From contig NZ_PTJD01000006.1 in NCBI RefSeq assembly GCF_002934625.1, forward strand, positions 1-64,000: DNA of 64,000 bases, in the 5' to 3' direction. The position numbers were made by a program, and so were the translations under genes. The notes beneath the pieces are model-generated. The model did not search any database. It was not told the origin of the DNA and worked only from the letters and a program-made list of their open reading frames with translations. Shown here in pieces: positions 28,901 to 36,558 of the stretch. The DNA comes from Kineococcus xinjiangensis (GTDB taxonomy: Bacteria; Actinomycetota; Actinomycetes; Actinomycetales; Kineococcaceae). Numbering within the stretch: position 1 is the stretch's first letter; the number at the start of each line of letters is the position of its first letter.

Positions 28901-29487
28901 CAGGCACGCAGGCCCTCGTCGAGCGTCTCGGCGATCTCCGCCAGGAGCGCCAGGCGCTGCTCGACGAGCGCCACGACGTCCGTGGGGCTGTTCAGCAGGC
29001 TGCTCCACAGCAGTTCGTCGCCGGTCGCGGTGAGGAACTCCCCGGGACCGAGGCCGCGCCCTCCCGCGGACCGCGGGGGGAGGCCGGCGAGGAACGCGGG
29101 GACCGGACCAGAGAGCGCGGCCAGATCGCCCCGGGAGCCGGTGGTCACGCTCCAGTGCGGCGATCCCACCGGCCGGCTCACCTCCAGGGAGAGCACCAGC
29201 ACGACGTCGTCGCGGAAGCGGACCCCGAGGCGCCCGTGCGGGCCGCGCGGCGAGACGAGCAGGGAGGCGGCCAGGACGGCGCGCAGTCCGCGCCGCCCGG
29301 CCACCGCGAGCTCGGTGCCGACCGCGGCCCCCGCGGGGCACTGCGGCACGGGGAAGCGGGAGGCCGGGTCGAGCAGCGGGAGGATCGACCAGGCGTGCTC
29401 CCCGGCGAGGTGCCGGAGGGCGCTCAGCCGCTGGTCGCGCCACCTGCGCCACGCGGCGCGGTTCGCGAGCACCGCCACGGGCATCAC
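28900..29487 (-). CDS. Hypothetical protein
   Basis: A 195-residue protein of no recognised family. It begins MMPVAVLANRAAWRRWRDQRL, has a predicted mixed alpha/beta middle with GVRFRDDVVLVLSLEVSRPVG, and ends with a helical stretch (DVVALVEQRLALLAEIAETLDEGL) that could form a coiled coil. No signal peptide or membrane helix. It converges on ybaK and shares the terminator. It marks the left edge of the polysaccharide region and may belong to either side. The coding call rests on the long frame and consistent third-position GC. Confidence 0.6.
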   Translation of the reverse strand: MMPVAVLANRAAWRRWRDQRLSALRHLAGEHAWSILPLLDPASRFPVPQCPAGAAVGTELAVAGRRGLRAVLAASLLVSPRGPHGRLGVRFRDDVVLVLSLEVSRPVGSPHWSVTTGSRGDLAALSGPVPAFLAGLPPRSAGGRGLGPGEFLTATGDELLWSSLLNSPTDVVALVEQRLALLAEIAETLDEGLRA

Positions 29488-29512
29488 GCGACCCCGCAGG
29501 CGCGGGCGGGAG

Positions 29513-29570
29513 CCGGCCGACGCCGGGCATCAGCGCGCCTCGAGGGCGCGGCGCGACGCGCGTCGGCCGG
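29513..29570 (-). terminator. Long inverted repeat downstream of a glycosyltransferase gene
   Basis: CCGGCCGACGC (29513-29523) pairs with GCGTCGGCCGG (29560-29570) around a 36-base GC-rich loop that can itself fold. It lies in the 150-base gap after the DPM1-like glycosyltransferase gene and could end its transcript. Confidence 0.4.
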
Positions 29571-29637
29571 AGCACGGGCGACCTCCCGCCTTCCACGCGG
29601 CCCGGGTGGGCAGGTGGTGGAGGCGGTCACGGGCGCC

Positions 29638-30528
29638 TCAGCGCAGGTTGGCTTCGAGCGTGGAGTCCCGCACGTCCACGACCTCGGGCGCCGCAGCGGC
29701 CACGGGGGCCGCGGCGCGCGCCAGCAGGGCGCGCCGGCCCTGGGACGGGATGCGGGCGGGCAGCTGCACGCCGGGACGGCAGCGCTCGACGATCAGGGCG
29801 GTCAGCACGCGGAAGCCGTCGCGGAAGGTGTTGAGGTTGCTCTCGCCGTGGAGGCGGTCGAACTCGAAGCTGGGCACCTCGCGGATCGCCAGCTTGGCCT
29901 TGGCGATCCGGGTGTTGATGAGCGTCTCGATCTCGAAGCCGTCGCCCCAGCGCTTCTCGTCGACACGCTCACCGGAGGCGTCGAGCTCCAGGGCGGGCAG
30001 GCAGTCGACCCAGAAGGCGTTGTAGCCGTAGCAGAGGTCGCTGTAGCGGGTCCCGAAGAGGATGTTGGCCGTGGTGTTGAGGAACCAGTTGCCGGCCTTG
30101 CGCAGGCGGGTGATGTCGCTGCTGCCGCCGCCGGGGGCGAAGCGGGTGCCCTTGGCGAAGTCGGCACCGGAGGTGAGGGCCGCGACGAACCTGGGGATCT
30201 CGCGGGGGTCGGCGGAGCCGTCCGCGTCGAGCATGACGACGATGTCGCCGGTGACGGCGGCGAAGCCGCAGGCCATGGCGTTGCCCTTGCCGCGACGGTT
30301 CTGCAGCACGATGCGCACGTCGGGGCGCAGCGCCCGGGCGGTCTCGATGGTGCCGTCACTGCTGCGCCCGTCCACGACCACGACCTCGTGGATGTCCTCG
30401 GGGATCAGCGCGAACACGTGCGGCAGGTTCGCCGCCTCGTTGTAGGTCGGAACCACGATGCTGACCCTCGGCGCGGCCGAAGCGGCGCCGGGACCGTCAC
30501 TGACGTCCACGATGTTGCGTTCGGTCAT
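29638..30528 (-). CDS. GT2 glycosyltransferase, dolichol-phosphate-mannosyltransferase-like
   Basis: Probable inverting sugar transferase using a nucleotide sugar; the polyprenyl-phosphate acceptor is an inference from the DPM1-like subfamily. The 296-residue protein has the GT2 start VSIVVPTYNEAANLP (22-36), VVVDGRSSDGT (51-60) and the metal-binding DAD at 101-103 (VVMLDADGSADP). It ends with GDGFEIETLINTRI and FDRLHGESNLNTFRDG. No C-terminal membrane helices, so it is the soluble type. ATG at 30528 is preceded by GGGGGAAG; upstream frame is not GT-like. Divergent from the next GT gene, with its own promoter. Confidence 0.9.
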   Translation of the reverse strand: MTERNIVDVSDGPGAASAAPRVSIVVPTYNEAANLPHVFALIPEDIHEVVVVDGRSSDGTIETARALRPDVRIVLQNRRGKGNAMACGFAAVTGDIVVMLDADGSADPREIPRFVAALTSGADFAKGTRFAPGGGSSDITRLRKAGNWFLNTTANILFGTRYSDLCYGYNAFWVDCLPALELDASGERVDEKRWGDGFEIETLINTRIAKAKLAIREVPSFEFDRLHGESNLNTFRDGFRVLTALIVERCRPGVQLPARIPSQGRRALLARAAAPVAAAAPEVVDVRDSTLEANLR

Positions 30529-30670
30529 GCTTCCCCCAGGTGTCGCTGCTGCTCGGCCATCCCCACCCGAGCGCAGCCGGACCCCCAGGTCGGCAGACCT
30601 CCCTGCACTCGGTCCAGCAAGACCCGCTCGAGGGTCGCTCACACCGACGTGAGGCCGAGAATGTGTTGGA

Positions 30671-30700
30671 ACCGTAACGGCGGGCGCGGTGATGCGTCAA
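30671..30700 (-). promoter_or_regulatory. Promoter for the DPM1-like glycosyltransferase gene
   Basis: TTGACG (30700-30695) and TACGGT (30676-30671) on the minus strand are separated by 18 bases, a good sigma-70 match. The predicted leader is about 135 bases. The surrounding stretch 30690-30740 is clearly richer in A and T than its neighbours. The rest of the 423-base gap between the divergent GT genes holds no gene. Confidence 0.6.
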
Positions 30701-30738
30701 ATGGGTGACGGAGCAATTTCGACCGTTTTGCTTGACGC
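30694..30738. repeat. Inverted repeat with facing TTGACG boxes
   Basis: GCGTCAA (30694-30700) and TTGACGC (30732-30738) form a perfect 7-base inverted repeat 31 bases apart. The left arm contains the minus-strand -35 box and the right arm is a TTGACG on the plus strand. The right-hand box lacks a good -10, so the dyad may instead be a regulator site between the divergent genes. Confidence 0.4.
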
Positions 30739-30856
30739 GACGGCGCGTCTCGTGCTGGCGCGCAGCGCCCCTCGAGGCCGGCGGAGCAGGGTCCCGGAGT
30801 CCCCGCCGGGGGCACGGTAGCGGCACCGACCGACCGCCGAGCACGCAGGGTGACCT

Positions 30857-30885
30857 CGACACTCCTCGGCCGTCACGGCATAGTC
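30857..30885 (+). promoter_or_regulatory. Candidate promoter for the plus-strand GT genes
   Basis: TCGACA (30857-30862) and CATAGT (30880-30885) with a 17-base spacer lie 66 bases before the ATG at 30952. GAGAGG then provides an RBS just ahead of that ATG. Confidence 0.45.
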
Positions 30886-30951
30886 CACCCCCGAAGACCG
30901 CAGTGAGACGTCCCGGCGACCGCGGGGCGCCATCCCCTCCCGAGAGGTGAC

Positions 30952-31956
30952 ATGCCGACGCAGCCCGGAGCGCACCCGGCCACCGCCGACGAGAACGCTC
31001 CCGCTCCGGCGTGCAGTGTCGTCATCGCCGCGCACGACGAGGGCCGCTGGCCCCTGCTGGAGCGCGCGGTCCGCTCGGCGCTCGAGCAGGACGGCGTAGC
31101 CGTGCAGCTCGTCGTCGCGATCGACAACAACCGCGCCCTCCTCGACCGGGCGCGCGCCGAGCTGGCCGGCGCCACGGTCGTCCTCAACGAGGGTCAGCGG
31201 GGAGCCTCCACGACCCGCAACGCCGGGGCCGCGGCGGCCACGGGCGAGTACCTGGCGTTCCTCGACGACGACGCAGCGGCCACCGACGCGACCTGGCTGC
31301 GGCGGCTCCTCCAGCCGCTGGTCTCCGACCCGGCGGTCTGCGGCGTCGGCGGCGGGGTGCTGCCGGACTGGCACACCGGCCGCCCGCCGTGGTTCCCCAT
31401 GGAGTTCGGCTGGGTCGTGGGCGCCTCCTACACGGGGATGCCGGAGTCCGCCGCTCCCGTGCGCAACGTGTGGAGCGAGAACATGGCCGTCCGCTCCGCC
31501 GACTTCCGCGCCGTCGGCGGCTTCGACGAGGGCTTCGGGAAGGTCGGCGAGGCCTCGCGCCCCGAGGACACGGAGCTGTGCATGCGCGTGCAGGCCGCCG
31601 CGGGGGGCCACTGGCTCTACGCACCGGACGCGCTGGTGGTGCACGCGGTCCCGGCGGAGCGCTCGACCGTCTCCTTCTTCCTGCGGCGCTGCTGGATGGA
31701 GGGGATCGGCAAGGCCGGGCTCGCCCGGATCGCCGGTGAGCAGGAGAGCCTCACCGCGGAACGCGCCTACACCACCCGGGTGCTGCCGGCCGGGATGCTC
31801 CGCGGCGCCGCGGAGGCGGTGCGCGGGGACCTGTGGGGGCTCGCGCGCTCGGCGCTGATCGTGGCCGGCACGGTCGTGGCGGGCTCGGGCTTCGTGGTGG
31901 AGCGCCGGCGGATCGGGCGCCGCTCCACCCGCCGGCCCGCGCTCGCCGCGCGCTGA
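30952..31956 (+). CDS. GT2 family glycosyltransferase
   Basis: Probable cytoplasmic-face sugar transferase for a surface polysaccharide. The 334-residue protein has CSVVIAAHDEG at 21-31, the conserved QRGASTTRNAGAAAATGEYLAFLDDD with the DDD metal site at 105-107 and EDTELCMRVQAAGG-type acceptor motif (RPEDTELCMRV near 203). A C-terminal hydrophobic segment around 290-312 may anchor it to the membrane. It is the first of two plus-strand GT genes; the next starts 10 bases after its stop, so they form an operon. Donor and acceptor sugars cannot be told from sequence. Confidence 0.9.
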   Translation: MPTQPGAHPATADENAPAPACSVVIAAHDEGRWPLLERAVRSALEQDGVAVQLVVAIDNNRALLDRARAELAGATVVLNEGQRGASTTRNAGAAAATGEYLAFLDDDAAATDATWLRRLLQPLVSDPAVCGVGGGVLPDWHTGRPPWFPMEFGWVVGASYTGMPESAAPVRNVWSENMAVRSADFRAVGGFDEGFGKVGEASRPEDTELCMRVQAAAGGHWLYAPDALVVHAVPAERSTVSFFLRRCWMEGIGKAGLARIAGEQESLTAERAYTTRVLPAGMLRGAAEAVRGDLWGLARSALIVAGTVVAGSGFVVERRRIGRRSTRRPALAAR

Positions 31957-31966
31957 GGAGGCGACC

Positions 31967-33409
31967 ATGACCGGCACTGAGCTCCCCACCGCCCAGGCCC
32001 GCCCCCGGGACGCGTCGCGGGCGGGTCGCCTGATCGGCGTCCCGGCCGCCTTCGAGCCGGCCCGCATCGTCGAGGTCGACGTCTCGCAGCCGCTGCCGGC
32101 CGTCGCGGCGGCCGAGGCGGGCGAGCCCCAGCCGGTGTGCGTGGTCGTGCGCCTGTGCGGGCAGCCCGTCGGGATGGTCCTGCTCCCGGGTCCGTGCGCA
32201 CCGGCCGCGCTGGCGGAGGCCGTCGACGGCGAGCTGCGGCCCGCGCTCGCCGACCTCGCGCCCGCCCACGGCCTCGCGCCGACGGCGCTGACGGCGAGCG
32301 GGCTCCCCCACCCGTCCTGTCCCGTGCGGGACCACCGCGAGGCGGTGCGTGGCAGCGGGCCCCGGATCACGGTCGTCGTCTGCACCCGCGAGCGGCCGGA
32401 GTCGCTGCAGCGGTGCCTCGACAGCATCGCGGCGCTCGACTACCACGACCTGGAGATCCTGGTCGTGGACAACGCCCCGCGCACCGAGGCGACGCGCGAG
32501 CTGTGCGCCGCCGCCGCGCGCTCCGTCCCGCTGCGGTACGTGCGGGAACCCGCTGCGGGCCTCTCCCGCGCCCGGAACACGGCGATCCGCGAGGCCTCCG
32601 GGGAGGTCATCGCCTTCCTCGACGACGACGAGCGCGCGGACCCGGACTGGCTGGTGGCCCTCGCCGCCGAGTTCCAGGACCCCCGGGTGGGTGTCGTCTC
32701 GGGGCTGGTGCTCCCCGCGGAGCTCCAGACGCAGGCGCAGGCCATGTTCGAGACGTTCGGCGGCCACAGCAAGGGCCGCGGCTTCGCCCGCGACGTCTTC
32801 GACGAGGACTACCAGCGCCGGGTCCAGTCACCGCTCTACCCGCGCCCCGCGTTCGGCGTCGGCGCGAACATGGCCTTCCGGGTGGGGGCCCTGCACGCGA
32901 TCGACGGGTTCGACCCCCACCTCGGCGCGGGCTCCCCCACGAAGGGCGCCGAGGACACCGCCGCCATCACCGAGGTCATGCTGGCCGGCTGGACCGCCGT
33001 GTACGCCCCCGACGCCGTCACGTGGCACTACCACCGCCGTGACGACAACGCGCTGCACGAGCAGCTGGACGGGTACCAGCGCGGGCTGGGCGCCTTCTAC
33101 GTCTCCCTGCTGCGGCGCAGGCCCTCCAGAGCGCTGGCCATGCTGAAGCTGCCGCTGCTCGCCTTCGCCGACACCCGGTCGGCATCCGCCGCCGGCGCAT
33201 CCACGGGGGCCGACGCACCCGCGGGAGCGGCCGACGCCGCAGCCGCCGGGGCGCCCGACGCCGCGCGCTCGCCGACGTCACCGGCGAGCCTGCTGCAGAT
33301 CGCCCGCGGTGCGGGGATCTACCTGCGCGCCGCCGCGCGCGAGCCGCGGGGCCCTCGGCTGGTCAGCGCTGCAGGCTCTCGATCCGCACCGAGTCGACGT
33401 AGACGCTGA
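31967..33409 (+). CDS. GT2 family glycosyltransferase with extra N-terminal domain
   Basis: The 480-residue protein carries a GT2 domain from about 132 (ITVVVCTRERPESLQRCLDS) with the DDD metal site at 219-221 (IAFLDDDERADPDWL). A glycine-rich acceptor loop and KGAEDTAAITEVMLAGW follow. Residues 1-125 form a separate domain I cannot name, containing ARIVEVDVSQPLP and VVRLCGQPVGMVLLP. An Ala-rich linker (about 404-432) precedes the basic C-terminus. ATG preceded by AGGAGG. Its last 47 bases overlap the convergent GH16 gene, so either the tail or the overlap is unusual. Confidence 0.88.
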   Translation: MTGTELPTAQARPRDASRAGRLIGVPAAFEPARIVEVDVSQPLPAVAAAEAGEPQPVCVVVRLCGQPVGMVLLPGPCAPAALAEAVDGELRPALADLAPAHGLAPTALTASGLPHPSCPVRDHREAVRGSGPRITVVVCTRERPESLQRCLDSIAALDYHDLEILVVDNAPRTEATRELCAAAARSVPLRYVREPAAGLSRARNTAIREASGEVIAFLDDDERADPDWLVALAAEFQDPRVGVVSGLVLPAELQTQAQAMFETFGGHSKGRGFARDVFDEDYQRRVQSPLYPRPAFGVGANMAFRVGALHAIDGFDPHLGAGSPTKGAEDTAAITEVMLAGWTAVYAPDAVTWHYHRRDDNALHEQLDGYQRGLGAFYVSLLRRRPSRALAMLKLPLLAFADTRSASAAGASTGADAPAGAADAAAAGAPDAARSPTSPASLLQIARGAGIYLRAAAREPRGPRLVSAAGSRSAPSRRRR

Positions 33410-34199
33410 CCTGCGAGGGGGTCGAGTCCGCGACGGGACGGAACCAGGTCGTGCCCTTGACCCAGGGTTCCGTCTGCAGCGCCAGGCGCATGGGCTGGCC
33501 GGGCACCCGGGCGTCGGCGACCGTGGCCCAGACCCGGCCGTCGATCAGGTACTTGATCTGACCGGGGGTCCACTCCACCGCGTAGTCGTGCCACTGGGTG
33601 GAGTCGATCGCCGTCTCGTGGTGCACCCTCTTGCCGTCCGCGAAGTGCGCGGTGGACGACATCATCCGGCGGTCGGCGCCGTTGTCCTCGGCGAAGTCGA
33701 TCTCCGGCGGCCACCTGTTGTCGCCGGGCCAGAGCAGGGCGACCATCGTCACGCCCTGACCGCGCTCCGCCCGCGCCCGCACGGTCCAGCGCCCGTAGGC
33801 CAGGGTGGTGCGCTGCCCGACCCCCGCGCCGCGCCAGATCCCGTCCGGCCCCTTCCGCGAGGTCAGGACGAGAGCGCCGTCCGCGATCCGCACCGCCGTG
33901 GAGTCGAACTCCGCGCCGGACGCCTTCGAGACACCGCCGTAGCGCCACCACAGGCGGTCGTCGAACCTGCCGCCGAAGTCCTCCACGAGGACGGGGCGCC
34001 ACCTGTGCGCTGACGCCACCGCAGATGTCCGCTTCTTCCTCGTGGCGAGCTTGCGGACGGGAAGGTCCGCGGCCGCCTGGGGCACCGCGGTCGTGCGCGC
34101 GGGGACGGGCGCCGCGGCGGCGCTCACCCAGCTCGCCGACGCGAGCAGGAGCGACAGCGCGGCAGCGGCCGCGGCGCGCCGGGTGAAGGAGGTGTGCAC
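33363..34199 (-). CDS. Secreted GH16 glycoside hydrolase (no malectin domain)
   Basis: Predicted secreted endo-glycanase of the beta-jelly-roll family 16. The 278-residue protein has a signal peptide (basic MHTSFTRRAA, hydrophobic 9-22, likely cleavage near 29 after Ala) and a ~40-residue basic linker. The GH16 domain runs from 68 to the end with the catalytic EIDFAE at 166-171 (nucleophile Glu166, acid/base Glu171). It is paralogous to the two plus-strand GH16 genes but lacks their malectin domains. Substrate is likely a beta-1,3 or beta-1,4 glucan or galactan, from family knowledge. GTG start. Confidence 0.9.
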   Translation of the reverse strand: MHTSFTRRAAAAAALSLLLASASWVSAAAAPVPARTTAVPQAAADLPVRKLATRKKRTSAVASAHRWRPVLVEDFGGRFDDRLWWRYGGVSKASGAEFDSTAVRIADGALVLTSRKGPDGIWRGAGVGQRTTLAYGRWTVRARAERGQGVTMVALLWPGDNRWPPEIDFAEDNGADRRMMSSTAHFADGKRVHHETAIDSTQWHDYAVEWTPGQIKYLIDGRVWATVADARVPGQPMRLALQTEPWVKGTTWFRPVADSTPSQVSVYVDSVRIESLQR

Positions 34200-34283
34200 G
34201 CACCCCCATCGACGACCCCCGGAGGCCTCTTGAGGATCATGGTGTCCGGCCCGCCCGGACGGAGCAGCCCGGCCGGGACGTCG

Positions 34284-35174
34284 TCACCGTGCGTTGCGCA
34301 GGGCGACCAGGCGGCCCACCCGCTGGACTCCGAACATGGCGACCGACAGGGCTGCGACCGACGCGTCGACCTGCCGCCGGCGCACCGCCTGCGCCGTCTG
34401 CGCGAGCGTGGCCAGCGCCCCGCCGCGCGGCGCGGCCGCCCCGGCGACGGGCGCGGCGGCGGCAGGCCCCACCATGTGGCCCGCGGGCTCCGCCCCGTAC
34501 CGGTCGAGCTCCACGGACGACTTGCCGTAGCGGTACCACTGCTCGACGAGGTCGCGGAGGCGGTCCCGCGGCTGCCAGTGGACCAGCGTGCGCCTGTCGA
34601 TGCCCAACCGGCCGAGGCCGGCCTGCTGGATCCGCCAGCACAGGTCGGCGTCCCCGCCGCTGCGCACGGGACGGAATCCACCGACCTCGCGGAACGCCGA
34701 GGCCAGCACCCCGAGGTTGCACGTCGGGTAGTACGGCAGCCGGCTGCCGCCGGTGGTGGCCTCCAGGCGGAACGGCTGCTGGTGGGCGGCGACGCGGCTG
34801 GCCAGCGACCGGCCGCCGACCGCCTCCACCACGGAGCAGCTGAGCGCGGTGCCGGGCTCGGCGAGCAGACGCCGGTGCGCGTCCAGCCAGCCGGGCAGGG
34901 GCCTGCAGCGGACGTCGAGGAAGACGAGGTGGTCGGCGGTCGACGCGGTGGCCGCCTCCTGCCGCGCCGCGTACGGGCCCCGCGGCTGCGCCGAGGAGAG
35001 CACGCGCGCACCGGCGCGGCGGGCGACCTCCGCGGTGTCGTCGGTGCTGGCGTCGTCGACCACGACGATCGAGTCGCCCCCGGCCAGCTGGGGGCGGACC
35101 CGCTCGAGGCAGGCCCCGAGGAGCCCGGCGGCATTGCGGACGGGGATGATCACGTCGATGGACCGGTCGGTCAC
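34284..35174 (-). CDS. GT2 family glycosyltransferase
   Basis: Probable sugar transferase of 296 residues. It has IDVIIPVRNAAGLLG at the start, VVVDDASTDDTAEVARRAGA near 37-56 and HLVFLDVRCRPLPGWLDAH, where DVR takes the place of the usual DXD metal motif. It also has GGDADLCWRIQQAGLGRL as the acceptor-side motif. A weak hydrophobic stretch near the C-terminus could touch the membrane. GTG start at 35174 has AGGAGG 9 bases upstream, just after the flippase stop, so it is the third gene of the minus-strand membrane protein-flippase-GT operon. Confidence 0.88.
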   Translation of the reverse strand: MTDRSIDVIIPVRNAAGLLGACLERVRPQLAGGDSIVVVDDASTDDTAEVARRAGARVLSSAQPRGPYAARQEAATASTADHLVFLDVRCRPLPGWLDAHRRLLAEPGTALSCSVVEAVGGRSLASRVAAHQQPFRLEATTGGSRLPYYPTCNLGVLASAFREVGGFRPVRSGGDADLCWRIQQAGLGRLGIDRRTLVHWQPRDRLRDLVEQWYRYGKSSVELDRYGAEPAGHMVGPAAAAPVAGAAAPRGGALATLAQTAQAVRRRQVDASVAALSVAMFGVQRVGRLVALRNAR

Positions 35175-35187
35175 TGGTCGTGTCCTC

Positions 35188-36558
35188 CTAGCGGGCGCGA
35201 CGGGCACGGACGAACGAGACGACGTCCCGGACGTCACTGGGACGCGGGACGACCATGCGGAGCACGGACAGCCCGAAGAGGTGCCGGGCGAAGAGCAGGC
35301 ACAGGACGGACATGACCGCGTAGGTCACGCAGCTCACCACCGCGGCGCCGACCCCGCCGAAGACCGGGACGAGCACGAAGATGAGCGCCACGTTGATCAC
35401 GCAGGCGATCGCCAGGGCCGCGCTGCGCAGGCCGGGCCGGTTGCGCGCCAGGAGGATGGCGCCGAGCGTCGAGCCCGGGGTGTTGAGCACCGCGGCCAGG
35501 AGCAGCAGCTGCAGCATCGGGGTCGCCTCCGCGAACTCCTCCCCGAACGCCAGGCGCACCAGGTAGGGCGCCACCAGCGCCAGTCCGGCGGAGACGCACG
35601 CCGTGGCCAGCAGGGTCAGCCGCGCCGCCTGCTCGGCCCGCCGGTCGTCGCGGTCCTTGGCGTCGGCCGCCGTGATGACCTCGCGGGTGGCGGAGCTGAC
35701 GACGAAGGGGATCTCCCCGATGGCGACGGCGGCGGCGTACAGCCCGAGCTCGCGGGCACCGACCAGCGGCGCCATGAGCACCTGGTCGATCCGGGCCACG
35801 ATGATCCCGCTGAGCCCACCCGCCCACGTCTTGGTCCCGTACCTGAGGAGCAGCCCCGAGGCGTTGGGGGTCGGGGCCGTCGACGGCTCGGCCCGCAGGC
35901 GGCGGAGGAAGCGGACGTAGACGAGGCCGCCCAGGATCGGGCACCCCAGATAGACGGCGGTGGCGACGGGCAGGGTCAGGACACCGCTCAGGGCGAAGAC
36001 GACGACCAGGACCAGCCGCGCGCCGTTGTTGAGGTACTTCTCGCCGTTGACGAGACCCCACCGGTTGCGCCCCGCCGCCACCCCGCGGATGGCACCGACG
36101 GCCAGCGCGCCGGGCAGGGACAGACCGCCGTAGGCGATCAGCTGCGTGACCTCCGGCTCGCCGCTGCTGATGACGGGGGCGAGGAGGAACAGCAGCCCGG
36201 CCATCAGCACGCCGATGCCGATCGACATCATCACCACCTGCCGCAGCGCCACCCGGGTGTGCATGCGGGCGCTGGCGACGAAGTAGGTGGCCGCCTCCGG
36301 AAGCCCCACGGTCGCGGCGAGGGTCAGCAGGAGGGTGGGGGCGGTGATGGCCGCGAACTCGCCGCGCCCGGTGACGCCGAGCGCCTGGGCGAGGACGGGT
36401 GCGGTGATGATGCCGATGAGCGGGCTCGCCAGGTTGCCGGCGACCGTCCCCGCGACGTCCCGCATGAAGGAGCGGGGACGCGGCGCCTCGGGGGCCTGCG
36501 CCGGCGCCTCCGCGGGCTCCCCGTCGCGCTCGCCGCCGTGCTGAGCCGTGCCCGTCAC
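35188..36558 (-). CDS. Oligosaccharide flippase (MOP/Wzx-like)
   Basis: Predicted lipid-linked oligosaccharide flippase of the polysaccharide-transport branch of the MOP superfamily. The 456-residue protein has 12-14 hydrophobic helices starting at about residue 35 (MRDVAGTVAGNLASPLIGIITAPVLAQALG). Typical features are the ALGVTGRGEFAAI motif after helix 1, GVAAGRNRWGLVNGEKYLNNGARL in the middle and GAILLARNRPGLRSAALAI late. The Pro/Glu-rich first 30 residues are cytoplasmic. GTG start overlaps the stop of the polytopic membrane protein gene by 4 bases, so the two are translated together. Confidence 0.87.
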   Translation of the reverse strand: MTGTAQHGGERDGEPAEAPAQAPEAPRPRSFMRDVAGTVAGNLASPLIGIITAPVLAQALGVTGRGEFAAITAPTLLLTLAATVGLPEAATYFVASARMHTRVALRQVVMMSIGIGVLMAGLLFLLAPVISSGEPEVTQLIAYGGLSLPGALAVGAIRGVAAGRNRWGLVNGEKYLNNGARLVLVVVFALSGVLTLPVATAVYLGCPILGGLVYVRFLRRLRAEPSTAPTPNASGLLLRYGTKTWAGGLSGIIVARIDQVLMAPLVGARELGLYAAAVAIGEIPFVVSSATREVITAADAKDRDDRRAEQAARLTLLATACVSAGLALVAPYLVRLAFGEEFAEATPMLQLLLLAAVLNTPGSTLGAILLARNRPGLRSAALAIACVINVALIFVLVPVFGGVGAAVVSCVTYAVMSVLCLLFARHLFGLSVLRMVVPRPSDVRDVVSFVRARRAR

